Of a DNA stretch of 64,000 nucleotides, positions 23,886 to 36,269 are shown one piece after another. The stretch lies in the NCBI RefSeq assembly GCF_900497805.2, contig NW_020954611.1, positions 5,061,968 through 5,125,967 on the forward strand. Direction: 5' to 3'. A model generated the notes under the pieces. It was not told the origin of the DNA. It searched no databases and worked only from the letters and a program-made list of their open reading frames with translations. Position numbers and translations under genes: made by a program. Each line of letters begins with the position of its first letter. The first letter of the stretch is position 1. The DNA comes from Vombatus ursinus. Taxonomy: Eukaryota; Chordata; Mammalia; Diprotodontia; Vombatidae.

Positions 23886-23994
23886 ATTTACATAACACTT
23901 TATTGCTTTATCATTTCTATTTTACAGACAAGTATTGAAATATTGCAGATGAGGAAACTGTGTTTCAGAGATAAGTGGCTTGCCTATGTTTTCC

Positions 23995-25170
23995 CCTGTT
24001 ATTTTTTTTGTCATACAAAACCTATTTCCATAATAGTCACATTGCAAAAGAAAACAGATGAAAAACCCAAGAAAAATAGTGAAAGTTTTAAAAAAGTATG
24101 CTTCAATATGCATTTCAAGGTTCATCAGTTCTCTCTGAAGGTGGATAGCATTTTTCATCACAGATCCTTTGTATGATAGGTCTGGGATCATTGTCTTGAT
24201 CAAAGCAGTTAAGTCTTTCACAGTTGATCATCCTTACAATATTTCTGTTACTATGTACAATGTTGTTCTAGTTCTGCTTATTTCACTTTGCATCATGTAA
24301 GTCTTCTTAGGTCTTTCTGAAACCACCCCCCTCATCACATGGAATAACATGCACACTCAGATGGGAATAGAAATCTATTTTACCCTACAAGGAAGTAAGA
24401 GGGGAGGGGGATAAAAGGTGAGGGAGTGATAGAAGGGAAGTGTTATTTTCTTCAATATTTTTGTGCCTCTTTCCTTTCATTTCTTTACCTAATTTTCTTC
24501 TATCTCTATGAAAATTTCTTTTTAGCTCTTCTAGGAATTCTTATTGGACTTGTGTCCAATTAATTTTTTTCTTTTTCTTTTTTTTTATTTTCTTTTTGGT
24601 TGTAGCTTTTTTGACTTCATTGTCTTCTGAGTCACCATAATAGCTTTTAACAAGTTCTTTTTTGTTATTTGTTCATTTTTCCCCCTATTTCTTGATTTTG
24701 AACTTTATGTTAAAGTTGGGCTCTGTTCCCTGCATGGGGTGAGGGAGGGACAGTCTCAAACTTCAGGTTTTTTCCCCCTGCTGTTTTCAGAGCTAGTTCT
24801 TGGGTTGTGGAAGTTCCTGGTGCTTCCAAGTTGTGTGATTTGGTGAGAGGTGTTGTCACTGCTATGTATGTCACACTATGGCACAGGGAAGGAAGGGCCC
24901 CTGATTCCTTGGAATTGCAATTGAAACTGCTCAGGGCCCCTGCTCCCTTGGGACGGGACATGATTCTATTTCTGATCCTTGGGATCTAAAGTGATACTGC
25001 TCCTTGGGGCCCTGTTCCCTTGGAGCTGAAATTGATAAATCTAAATCCAGAAATGGTGGCAGTTTAGGAGACCTTTAGGGCTGAAAGCAAAAGCTCCAAG
25101 TTCAAAACACCAAGAGGACTCTCTTTCCCTTAGTTTAGTTTTCATTTGGTTGGTGCTGCAGCCTTGAAGT
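23995..25170 (-). mobile_element. L1/HAL1-like element, degraded
   Basis: The plus strand at 24120-24345 reads like the antisense of a marsupial L1 3' end ('cacagttgatcatcctta', 'ctgcttatttcactttgcat'). The part up to 25170 is T-rich, then GC-richer, similar in style to an L1 ORF1/5' UTR in antisense. The family call is tentative. Confidence 0.45.
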
Positions 25171-25200
25171 ATAGACAATTTAACAATGATGTACATATAA

Positions 25201-25203
<3 letters not shown>

Positions 25204-25240
<37 letters not shown>
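25204..25240. repeat. (CA)n microsatellite
   Basis: A CA dinucleotide run of about 37 bases. Confidence 0.95.
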
Positions 25241-25242
<2 letters not shown>

Positions 25243-25244
25243 CT

Positions 25245-26390
25245 CATCCAATAACTGCATTATATGTAATCTGATGATAACATCATTTAACTTCAAATGA
25301 GAGGATGTTGCTATTATCTCTGGTTCTATTTGCCAAGTATCACTTGCTTAGAAATTGCTCAATGATAAATAAATACACAAGCAAAATCCCAGAGATTAGA
25401 ATGACTAACACTTACTAATACCCTAGAGAAAACATAGCATTTATCAAGTATGTTACAGATGAAAATAACGTCTTCAGCAGAACACTTGTACCTTCAAACT
25501 GGCTTCTTCTTTAGTTTATTTTGCAAATTGGTGTAACTTCCTGAACAGAAACCCATTTCTAAGTGCAAAACCTATCTTGGTAATGGGAGGCTACTGCTGG
25601 TCATTAACTAATGAGCTGAATTCTTTCTGTCAATCTGCTACATTAATATACATGGGGGAGTCTCCTCTTGACTCACCTCTTTTCCTTACCCTGTGTGCAC
25701 CACACAGCGGTGCAGACCCTACTTAAATGATGACCAGATTCATTTTCCAATATTGCGCTGCAGGATATAGGATTATACTGAGCCAAAAAGGCAACCACCT
25801 CGAGGTATTCTTGCCAACTCCATCCTCATCTCAACGCTACGCCATTGGGACAAGAACACCATTACTCAGGTGATTGAGAGATGAGGAAAAGAAGATCATC
25901 TACTCACCAGAAGCAAATGAGAGTACTAGTTCACTAATTTAAAAAAAATTATTTTAACACTAACATGAAATACTCTAAATCAGTTGCTCTTCACAGCCAG
26001 CAATTTGTAGGAAATTAGCTGGAGAACCTGATGATACCCACGTTTTGGCTGAGATCTTACCCAGGGATTTCATTCCCTCGCTGTTCAGGCTCAGTCATCA
26101 GATGCTGAGTGGACATAGTACAAAGTACAAAAAAAACCCCAAAAACAAATATGGGCTTGTGAAACACAAGAATGACTAAATAAAACAACTTCTGTCATGC
26201 TTTAGCCACTGGAGAATACTGATGAATTAAAAATAATTCTTTCATACTTCACTGGTTGTAATTTTATTGTAGTGGGTATTCTTTCTGCTAATTGCAGATT
26301 ACAAGATCTCCATTAAGGATTATTATTTCCTACAGTCCAAATAGTCATCATCTGGTAGCCAACTGTCTGGAGATGAGCCTCTCTAATTAG
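25245..26390. other. Unique, repeat-poor block; candidate conserved non-coding DNA
   Basis: No repeat family recognised over about 1.1 kb. It contains CpGs near 25750-25850 and an AT-rich motif cluster (ctctaattagctagaaattag, overlapping homeodomain-like TAAT cores) near 26380. A regulatory role is a guess. Confidence 0.3.
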
Positions 26391-26519
26391 CTAGAAATTA
26401 GTTACACAGGTTCTCAGATATAAAGCATAGATTCTGCTGCTGCACCATACTCAAAATCTTTCCAGCATGGCAGGACCTACAAAAGCTTCTTCTGGAATAG
26501 GGTTTATGTTTATCTGGGA

Positions 26520-26720
26520 GGTTATTTGAAAATGCAGTGGTTCTGAAGTCAGAAGACCTAGGTTCATACCCTACCTCTGACACTTGGTATCTATATCATC
26601 TTAGAACTAAGTCATTTATCCTCCCTGGGCCTCGTTTTCCTCATTTGTAAAATTGGGGGACAATTGGATTAGATGGCCTCTCAGTTTCCTTCTAGCTACA
26701 GACATTGATCCTATGATTCC
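26520..26720 (+). mobile_element. MIR-type SINE
   Basis: It has 'gtcagaagacctaggttcat', 'ccctgggcctcgttttcctc' and 'tggattagatggcctctcag'. Confidence 0.7.
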
Positions 26721-26944
26721 CACACTGCTATGAGACATAGATAATAAAAACAATCAAAATTTTACATAGTGATTGAAGACATAGGTAACATCCCTCTCTT
26801 AGTTCTCCCTTTACATGTATAAAGCATTTTCTCTACAACTATGGCCATATAAGGCAATTAGTACAAGTATTATTTTCTGTGGTATAGAAGAATATTAATG
26901 TAATTAAATATATCAAATCATATATTAAATATATTAGATTATTA

Positions 26945-27065
26945 TGAGGAAATTGAAGCTTAAAAAATTAAATGACTTGTCCATGGTCAAAAAGACAGTA
27001 GTCAATGGTGGAGCTATCAATGAAAGCAAATCTCTTGACTTTAAGTCTTCCGCCACGGACAGGAG
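26945..27065 (-). mobile_element. MIR fragment
   Basis: Antisense 'gaggaaattgaagcttaaaa' and 'gacttgtccatggtcaaaaa'. Confidence 0.6.
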
Positions 27066-27319
27066 AATTTAGTTCTGTCTCCTAATGCACATTTTCTCTA
27101 TTTTACATCAATAGATAAATTGATGAATATTTATAAACTCATTTTAAAGGGATTTTTGTGGCCAAAATTAAGTGTATTTTTTTAAAACTTTAAAAAAATT
27201 AACATGCATGGGCACCAATTGACAAACGAACCAAACTGGCTCAAACAATATCTATAGTCACAATAATATTTGATCCCTTTGGTTTTATGCACTGAAGATA
27301 AATTCAATAGATAGTTCAT

Positions 27320-27590
27320 AAGAGACAGCTGTGGAGGAGAGGAAAGAACACTTCTGACCTCAAGTCAGAAGGCCTGGGATATAGTTCCAGGTCTGATACA
27401 TTGTAGCTATGGGGTTGCTATATATGTAAACTGTTACATGTATATATGTAAGCCACTTAACTTTTCTGACCTTCACTTTCCTGATCTGTAAAATGGAGAA
27501 GACGATGACGATAAAACCTCACACAGGGATGAGAACTTGTCCTTTACAGAATTTGTAAACTCCAGCACTATTTGAAATTGTTAATTATTA
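27320..27590 (+). mobile_element. MIR-type SINE
   Basis: It has 'cctcaagtcagaaggcctgg', 'agccacttaacttttctgac', 'ctgatctgtaaaatggagaa' and a THER1-like end. It carries a short (TGTATA) expansion near 27420-27450. Confidence 0.6.
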
Positions 27591-27811
27591 TTAACAGAAC
27601 TAAAAATCAAAACAGTGCTTAGTGATTGGTAGAAAAAAGTGACAAGACAGTAAAGAATGAAAAAATACTAACATAGATATTTTCACTAGCAAAAAAGCCC
27701 AAAATAGAACCAGGAAATTAAAATGTAAGTTTATGATTGCCAAAGGCAAAAAAAAGAAAAGAAAACAAATGTTTTAGAACATTGGCACTTGAAGAGGCCT
27801 TAGGGATCATC

Positions 27812-27965
27812 TAGAATAGGGGTTCTTAACCTTCTTTGTGTCATAGACCTTTTGGGCAACAGTCTTGTGAAGTCTGGACCCCTGCTCAGGATAATGTTTT
27901 TAAATGCATAAAATACATAGGATTACAAAGGCAAAAATTATATTTTTAAATGATTAACAAATAAA
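27812..27965 (+). mobile_element. hAT-type (Charlie-like) DNA transposon fragment
   Basis: It starts 'ggggttcttaaccttctttg' then 'tgtcatagacc', followed by 'gtgaagtctggacccctgct' and 'aaatgcataaaatacatagg'. This is a familiar mammalian hAT end. An antisense relative is at 51795-51922. Confidence 0.6.
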
Positions 27966-28074
27966 CTCACTGACCCCATCTGATCCAAGCCAACAAATGT
28001 TTCTTAAGCATATACTAACTGAAGATAGAGACAGAATGAAAAAAAAATTTCTGTCTTCAAGGTGTTTACATTCT

Positions 28075-28190
28075 ACTTCCTTTGTGACCACAGACAAGGT
28101 GCTTAACTTTTCTAGGCTTCAGTTTCCTGATGTGTAAAAGGAGGCTGTAGGACTAGATAACCTCTGAACTTGCTCCTTCTCCCATGAGAT
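28075..28190 (+). mobile_element. MIR 3' part
   Basis: It has 'ggtgcttaacttttctaggc' and 'ttcagtttcctgatgtgtaa'. Confidence 0.6.
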
Positions 28191-28194
28191 CCTA

Positions 28195-29250
28195 AGCATA
28201 AGCATGAAGCATGAGCTATTTTAAGGTAGCCGAAACTCTCAGGGCCAGGGTTCTGTGAGATCTGGTATTTCACATAGTGCGAACAGGATTTCTGTAAGAA
28301 AGTGTCATTCTATCTGTCCCTCTAAAATGATGCATGTGAAAGAATGCATATACAAATTTGTATTAAATATGACAATTTTCACTATTAAAATAGGCCCAAT
28401 TTCCTCTATTTTGTTCCAAAATTTCCCTGACTTCTCTTTATCTTCGGGGTAGACCATATCAGCAAATCATCATTTATGGGTTTTGTCGCTTTATTTCAAG
28501 CGCAAGGATTCTGAGACCAAATTAGTGTGCAGGAAAGTTCCCCAGAAATATCCTGGGAATGAACAACTCCGCTACGACATTAAAAACAACAGGGGCTGAT
28601 AAGCTGCTTTACTGCTTTATTGTCTATTTTCATAAATTCTTTTGTAACATTTTGTCCCAGTTTCTGACAGTCAAGTTGATGAAATGAATACCTATGATTC
28701 TTTTCCTTTCTCAAAACAGTTTAAAAAAACAGATCTCAAAGTTAGCTGCAGAGTTCTCAAAGTTTTTTTTTTTGTTATTGTTGTTGTATTTGTTTGTTTT
28801 AAATATTTCTGGAAATCCTGGGGTATAGGTAGGAGACTGTCTCTATAAGGTAGGGCATAGTGATTTAGACAAAAGTCTTCAATATCCATGAAGACTATGG
28901 AAAAAGGTGGCACTGGGGTTCCTGAATCACCACCACATATAAAGGTCAGCTATAAAGATCAATCTCAGCAAATAGTACTTAGTCAATTATTATTAATTTT
29001 AAACATCTAGTCCTACTGGGCTGTGGTCACATAGAAATAGACATGGTTCCTTGTGGAACTGAAAATCCCCAATCAACCTGGGCTGCTATTGCTAATCTAC
29101 TTTGTAAAAGATTCATTAGGACAACTTCCTCCATTCAAAAGAAAAGAAAAGGAAACAAACAGACAAACAGAACTTCAGTCTTTTAACTATAATTCTGGGC
29201 CCCAATACTCTACCCTTAAATATAAAAGATACTTTGCTTCATAATTCTGT
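28195..29250. other. No gene recognised
   Basis: Mostly unique sequence with a (GTT)-rich stretch near 28770. 28480-28690 is repeat-free with scattered CpG. Confidence 0.35.
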
Positions 29251-29254
29251 GTTG

Positions 29255-29480
29255 TGGTGGATAGAAAGCCGGCCTGGAAACCAGGAAGACCTGGGTTCAA
29301 GTCCCACTTCTGGCATAACTGTCTGTGTGATATTGGGCAAAATCACTTAAATCTCAATGCTTCATGTAATTCTGCAGAGAAAATGTAGACTTGCATTAGT
29401 AAAGGCCATTTCCTTATACAGGAATTTCCTATACCAAATGAACCCACAAATCTAGTTCTTATCCTCATCCTCACCTCTTA
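29255..29480 (+). mobile_element. MAR-type SINE
   Basis: It has 'ggaagacctgggttcaagtc' and 'atattgggcaaaatcactta', with a tail of the 'ggaatttcctataccaaatg' type. Confidence 0.7.
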
Positions 29481-29484
29481 TTCT

Positions 29485-30185
29485 CTAAATCCAGATGTAA
29501 TTTAAATAAAATAATCCTCATATTAACTGATTTTACAAAGACACATAAGTAAATGGCTTTACTGATGGTTGCTGGTCAAATTGGCATATCCCATTCCTCC
29601 ACTGAGTATGCAAAGTAAATGAATTGTGCATTCCCCTGATTAGAAGCTTAATCACACATACACAAAGGAAAAAAGCAATTCTCCAAAGGAGCAATGCCTG
29701 GGCTAATTTGCCATATTATACTGCGTGTCTCTTTTCAAACATCTTTCAGCATAAAAGGATGGTCTCACTAAGAAGAGAAATTCTATGAAGTCCTGATATT
29801 TAACAAGAAGAATAAATATGAGGGGATAGAGTTGATTTTGTGATATAACTTGAATTACTGGTCTAACTGGAAAAATACCAAGAAAAATGGTAGCAAGAAA
29901 AAAAAAATCAGTCAACCATTTGGAACCTCATCTCTAGTAGGGCAAACAATAGACTGTTAAAATGAAGAATTCTTAGGTGGACAGAAAGCTAGCAAATGGA
30001 TTCCAGTGATTGCCTCTCTCTCTCTTCCTATATGAAATTACATTTTTTTAAACTTGTAAGGAATTTGAAAAACAATGTCTTTTTAGGAAATATATGGAAA
30101 GGATAAGGTCTAGGGTGGCCATGTATGCCTTTCATTATGAACAATGAAAAAGAGTGATAAAGCTGACTCTATGAATATGCTGCAT
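29485..30185. other. No gene recognised
   Basis: Unassigned AT-rich sequence between a SINE and an L2. Confidence 0.35.
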
Positions 30186-30189
30186 TATC

Positions 30190-30565
30190 CATCTCAAGGG
30201 CTTTGCTCATGTCCTTTCAAATGGATTGAACTCTTCTCTCTTTGTTCCACTCTTCCCATGTCTGTTGAAATTCTACCTATCCTTTAAGGCTAAACTGAAA
30301 TTTGACCTCCTCAGAAAAGTCTCACCTGATTGCCCCAGCCAGAAGCAATCTTTCCCTGTTTCCACCTAGGATATCACTTGGTTATGCACTTATTATAGAT
30401 CATTTTGCATTATAATTATTTGCATATGCAAAATACGCCCCTCAATCCCACAATAATGTGATGTATATTGATGGCAAGATTTATATTTTACTTCTCATTT
30501 TGCAACTAGTATAGTGCTCTGAATGCAGTGGGTACTTAATAAATTTATTTGAAGCTGGTGGATAA
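30190..30565 (+). mobile_element. L2 3' end
   Basis: The plus-strand wording 'ctacctatcctttaaggc', 'gacctcctcagaaaag' and 'gtgggtacttaataaattta' matches the typical L2 3' end. Confidence 0.7.
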
Positions 30566-30569
30566 GCAT

Positions 30570-31690
30570 GTAAGATTTATGTCAAGACCTAGGGGATCTT
30601 ACCAGACAAGCTAAGGATGAGTGCCCATTTCTGAGTTTGTGACTGATGAGTCCCTAGTTAAAGAACCCCAATGACAACAGTGATGTGACTGCTATAGCTG
30701 TCTTACTGACGAGGGTCAGAACTACCGATAGGGAATCAGTTGGAGGGAGTTCTCAGCTAAATTACTTGGAATGGCAAAAGACGGTTATGATTCTTAAGGG
30801 CCATCTCAGCCCATAAAGCATTGTCATTCCACATCTGGAAAGAAAGGCAAACTGATGTCAGGAAATGCTTTCAGAATATTGCCTCAACCACAGCCTCTCA
30901 AGGGGAGGTGAGGAGAGGTAGGCTATGCATGTGTATTTTTGAGGGGGGAAAGCTTTTCTCCAATAGGTTGATCTCCCTAGCAAAATCCTATGATTAGAGA
31001 ATTTACAGTGACCCAGCATTTATGTATGATACTTTTTAAAGGGAATAAGCACAGAGAACTCACAATTTTCTTTTTTCACCCTGTCTTTCCAGGTCAACAG
31101 GCTATCAGCACTATTTAAAAAGCAAGAAGGGAGAACTAATGTTCTCCTATAGTTAGCCAACTTCTTCAAATTGATCCATAGAAGACTTTTTCAGGCAATT
31201 TCTGATTAATTTCAATGGCACACGCCTGATTTGGTGGGTAAGGCCTTTCATACCCTAAAGCTGACTCTCTGGGCTTATCCTAGGTCAATTTTGCTACTTG
31301 CATTTCTGTAAAGGGAAATGAGTATAGCTGAGGAGTGAGGGGTCTCTATGCCACTCATTTTTCAGGTCTTGTATAGAGCCCTACTGGGCCAAGAAATGGA
31401 AACTGATTGAAAGCACTACTTCTCTACAGGAAAACTGATGCCACTGATTCTGTGCTGAAGGGTGGGCACAGTGATTACCCAGGGCACTGACCTAACAGCT
31501 TGAGAAGAGTAATCCTCTTTAGAAGACAAATATAACAAACTCCTCAGAAAGTCTATTGCCAGACCATTAATGTAGGATTATTTCTAGCACAGTTCTCATT
31601 GTGACACCCTTTTTTCCTTTTATAGAAGAGTTTTCTTGTTGAGAAAAAAAAAACACTGCTTTAATTGGAGGAGTCCCCTCATAGCTCAGG
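30570..31690. other. Sequence just beyond the inferred CPXM2 3' end
   Basis: Largely unique; no repeat or gene recognised. It would become 3' UTR if a more distal poly(A) site is used; another AATAAA in the transcript sense occurs near 30541-30552. Confidence 0.35.
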
Positions 31691-31718
31691 GTGCATTTCT
31701 TGTTTACAGAATGTAGGA

Positions 31719-31724
31719 TTTATT
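31719..31724 (-). terminator. Candidate CPXM2 poly(A) signal AATAAA
   Basis: AATAAA is read on the minus strand about 680 bases after the CPXM2 stop. On the same strand a run of T in a pyrimidine context follows some 65-75 bases later. It is the first perfect hexamer downstream of the stop. AT-rich DNA makes chance hexamers common, so this is a candidate only. Confidence 0.4.
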
Positions 31725-31819
31725 TGATGTGGCTTGGAATGTCAAAGAATTAATGAGATTCTATCTCTTAGGATGCCCACCAGCATCTTAAGTTGCAACA
31801 GTAATAATAGCCAAGCCAT

Positions 31820-32010
31820 GGGCTAGTGGGGTACAGAGGAAAGAGATCTGTGTTTGGAGTCAGAGAACCTGAGCTCAAATTCTGGATCTGCTATGTACTA
31901 CTGGTGTGACCTTGGGCAAGTTGCTTAATCCCTTTGGTCTCCTCATCGGTAAAGTGAGGAGGTTGGAATAGATTGATGGTCCCTTCTAGATCTAAATTTA
32001 TAATCCTGTC
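31820..32010 (+). mobile_element. MIR-type SINE in the CPXM2 3' UTR
   Basis: It has 'gtggggtacagaggaaagag', 'gtgaccttgggcaagttgct' and 'cccttctagatctaaattta'. It is antisense to the transcript. Confidence 0.7.
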
Positions 32011-32405
32011 CTTTTAATTGTGCACATTTCCAAGCTGACACAGAATTCCTGCTGTCATATAAACAAAGAGTGTTTCTTCCCCCTTCCCATCCTCACCTCC
32101 ATTTAGGAAGGGGATTTTAAAACTAACTTCTCTGATTTTTTTATAAGCTCAAGCCAACGTTTCCATGTCTATCATTTGATCTTACCTTGCTACACTCAGC
32201 CTAAACAATTCATATAAAGACCACAAAATGGAAAATATTCTGAGCCTGGAGCTCTGTCTTCTGGGACTTTCCTTGCAATACACACATACTAATTGCAATG
32301 TCTTGAATTGAAAAAATAATAATAACAATGAGCATGTTGGCTATGTAGCTACTAATACAATTGGTTTTGATTTAAACAGGACTTATAAACCCATCTGCCA
32401 GGCAT

Positions 32406-33415
<1,010 letters not shown>

Positions 33416-33419
33416 TGGT

Positions 33420-34270
33420 TGTAGGATTGAGCTAGAGCACTGAGCACCTACCATGTTCTACAATGGCCCTGGCCCTGTGAAGGAAACAGAAGCAGCTAAG
33501 ACATGGTCCCTCTCTCCAAAGAGTCCACAGGACTGAGAAGAAAGGCTAGCACAGGAAGCAAGATAGTTTTAAGTGCTAAACTGTGTGTGACAGAATTTAA
33601 GTGTTAGAGTAATCAGGTAATAGTGGAGTTGGTACTTAAAGAGGGTCTTAAAAGTATCTGATACGTGGTCATCTAGTCTTTGCTTGGCAGACCTTCAAGG
33701 AAGGAAAAACCCACCACTTCTGGAGGCAACCCATTACACTTTTAGACAATTTCTAATTGTTAGAAAAATTATCCTGATATCAAGCAGAGTGAAAGGGATG
33801 GGTATTCTAGGTGAAGGGCAACAGCAAGAATGAAGGTCTAGGGCTACAGAATTAGAGGTATGGCATCTTTTTTTGGGGAGTGAGGAGGCTAGTCTGATTA
33901 GAAGAGGAGTTTTGTGAGTAATGAGAAATAAAGTTGGATAACTAGGGCAGAGCCAGATTGTAACGGGTTCTGAAGGCCTTGGGGAAGGGTTAGGATTTGA
34001 TGCACAGGATGGAGGGAGCCATGTGAGGCTTCAGAGTGGAGGAATAGTGTGATGAAAGCAGTGTTTGTTCATATATGTATAGTCTGGTGGTGGTAAAACA
34101 GAATGAATTTCCGGGAAAAAAGTCTAAAATTAGGAAGGTTGTTGCAATAGTCCAGGCATGAAGAGATAAGGCCTAGGATAAGAGTGGTAGAAATGGAGGG
34201 AAACCAATAGATGGGAGAAATACCAGAAAGGAAAAAAAATTATAGGATTTAGCAACTGACTAGATGTGTG
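33420..34270 (-). mobile_element. L2 fragment, interrupted by a 131-bp L3 copy
   Basis: L2 antisense wording runs before 33650 (gagcacctaccatgttcta, gagttggtacttaaagaggg) and resumes after 33785 (gggatgggtattctaggtga), with 'gttgcaatagtccaggcatg' near 34150. A further L2-like piece occurs at about 34740-34870. The inserted 33655-33785 block is described separately. Confidence 0.65.
33655..33785 (-). repeat. 131-bp inverted near-identical copy of L3 segment 34458-34588
   Basis: The reverse complement of 33655-33785 equals 34458-34588 except for about 4 substitutions in 131 bases (about 97%). Similarity stops at both ends. The spacer is 672 bases. The copy breaks an L2 fragment and has no obvious target duplication or poly(A). 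Confidence 0.85.
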
Positions 34271-34279
34271 ATGGGGTGG

Positions 34280-34680
34280 AAGGGGTTGCAGGAATTGGGT
34301 ATGTTTCACCTGGAGAAGAGAAAGCTCAGGGTAACATGATAGCTGTGTTCATAAATTTGAAAGGCTCTCACGAGGAAGAAGTACTAAAACTGTTCCATTT
34401 GACCCCAGAGGGCAGAACCAGAAACAATTGGTAGAGGTCGTAAAGAAGACAATTTAGGCTTGATATCAGGATAATTTTTCTAACAATGAGAAATTGTCTG
34501 AAAGTGTAATGGGTTGCCTCCAGAAGTGGTGGGTTTTTCTTTCCTTGAAGGTCTGCCAAGCAAAGACTAGATGACCATGTATCAGATAGATTCCTTTAAT
34601 GTATGGTGTGGACTAAATGGTGGTTGAGACCCCCTCTAGCTCAAACTCTGTGATTCTGTGAGTCCCAGATGACACCAATT
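34280..34680 (+). mobile_element. L3/CR1 LINE 3' end
   Basis: The plus strand follows the CR1/L3 3' end in order: 'cacctggagaagagaaagct', 'catgatagctgtgttca', 'gaccccagagggcagaacca', 'gcttgatatcaggataattt', 'gtaatgggttgcctccaga' and 'gcaaagactagatgacca'. It ends near 'ctctgtgattctgtga'. Confidence 0.8.
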
Positions 34681-34874
34681 TTAAGAGTCTAGGTTACTGA
34701 GAGAATGACTATAGCATTAACAGAGGCGGGGGCGGGGGAGCTGCCTGAGAGAGAAACTGATGACTTCAGTTTTGGACAGGTTTTTCAGATGATGACTGAC
34801 ACATCCAAGTGGAAATATACAGGAGACAGCTCAAGATATAAGACTGTAGCTTAGGTGAGAGAAAAGAAATGGAT

Positions 34875-36000
34875 AGGTAAGTTATACACTTAAGAGGAGG
34901 TGGCATCAGAAAAATTCAGCTGCATATTTTTGTTTTCCTCCTCATCCCATAGACCTCTTTGCTATAACTATCCTAGAGATGAAAGAGTAGTTTCATTTTA
35001 TTTGGATGTGATTTCTTTGGAGCATAGAACTTTCAGGAGAGAAAATTCCCTCTACAAGTTCAGATGCATAACTATTCCGTAAGAGTTGGTGGGTTGGGAA
35101 AGCCTTTACGGCATAGAGGAACTCTGTCTGAATTAGCAGAAAATCTAAAATATGACATTGAAAGAAAGATTCGATTGCCTTCAAGTGCTGCATATCTTAC
35201 ACACTGACATCTAAGCATGTATTACTAAGTAAAATGTGGCAAATTCATGAAAAATTATAATCTGACCCAGGCCTGAATTTCCATAGTATGTCATAAACAT
35301 GACACTAACATGACATGCCACTAATTTTGAACTTTTTTTATATTAGCAGCTCACATTTATAAAGGGTTTTACAGCTGACAAAGGGATTTCCTCAAAAGAA
35401 CTATATGAAGTAGGCAAAGACATTGCAAGTATTATTATCCTCATTTTATAGAGATGGCTTTACTGAAGAGTTTTGTATATTGTTCCTGAACTATCATATG
35501 GCTCCAAATTACTATAGTCCAAAGCAATGCATTTTTTTCTTTCCTGTATTTATTCCTCAGTGCCCATGAGCAATAGACTTAAAATCCTGTTTATTTTGGG
35601 AGAAGGAGAGAAAGAATCCAGAATTTAAATGGGGAATAATATAATAATAAATATAATAGGCCTATATTAATAGAAATACGGTATCCCTCTAAAAAAGCTT
35701 GTTATGGAGAGTAAACATTGACATTCTCTGGACTTTCAATAATGGTTTCTAAAGCCTTAGATATGTTTTGAAGGGAAGAGGTTTAACAGAAGCATTTAGA
35801 CAAAATGTTCTATTTAGAAGACTAACCTAACTATAAATTGAAACCCAGCCTAATCTAAGCATATGTACAATTTTAGGCCCCCAAAGGCTGTGTCAACGGA
35901 CTCTGAATTTGGGCTGGTGCTTCCAAGCAAGAAAGACTTCAATAAAGGCTGCATTTCAAATGTAGCCAATATTCAATGGGCTGTGGCCATCAAGTAAAGA
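34875..36000. other. CPXM2 intron, unassigned
   Basis: AT-rich, repeat-poor by eye; nothing coding. Confidence 0.35.
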
Positions 36001-36002
36001 CT

Positions 36003-36268
36003 AGCCTAGGGGCAGTAAGGTGGTACAATACATAGAGTGCTGGGCCTGAAGTCAAGAAGAGGAATTCTTCCTTAGTCCAGATCTGGTCTCAGACACTTAC
36101 TAGTTGTGTGACCTTGGGCAAATCACTTAACCCTGTTTGCCTCAGTTTCCTCAACTGTAAAATGAGCTGGAGAAGGAAATGGTAAACCACTCTAATATCT
36201 TTGCCAAGAACATGTCAAGTGGGGTCATGAAGAGTCAGACATGACCAAAACAACTGAACAACAAAGTT
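36003..36268 (+). mobile_element. SINE1/MAR1-type SINE
   Basis: It has 'ggggcagtaaggtggtacaa', 'ttgggcaaatcacttaaccc', 'aaaatgagctggagaaggaa' and 'gggtcatgaagagtcagaca', then a CAACAA-rich end. Confidence 0.85.
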
Positions 36269-36269
36269 A

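Larger units (their letters stand above)
31700..32405 (-). other. CPXM2: CPXM2 3' UTR (inferred extent)
   Basis: This is non-coding sequence directly after the CPXM2 stop on the minus strand. The first canonical AATAAA in the transcript sense is at 31719-31724, and a T-rich tract follows near 31645-31655, which would suit cleavage around 31695-31705. An ATTAAA variant lies earlier at about 32013-32018 and could give a shorter form. A MIR SINE (31820-32010) lies inside, in antisense to the transcript. The extent is inferred and not backed by transcript data. Confidence 0.5.

Noticed and set aside
1-31700. A second host gene downstream of CPXM2 (GPR26 expected by human synteny)
   Set aside because: No seven-transmembrane frame or other exon-like coding block with splice sites was seen; the neighbour probably lies beyond the window.
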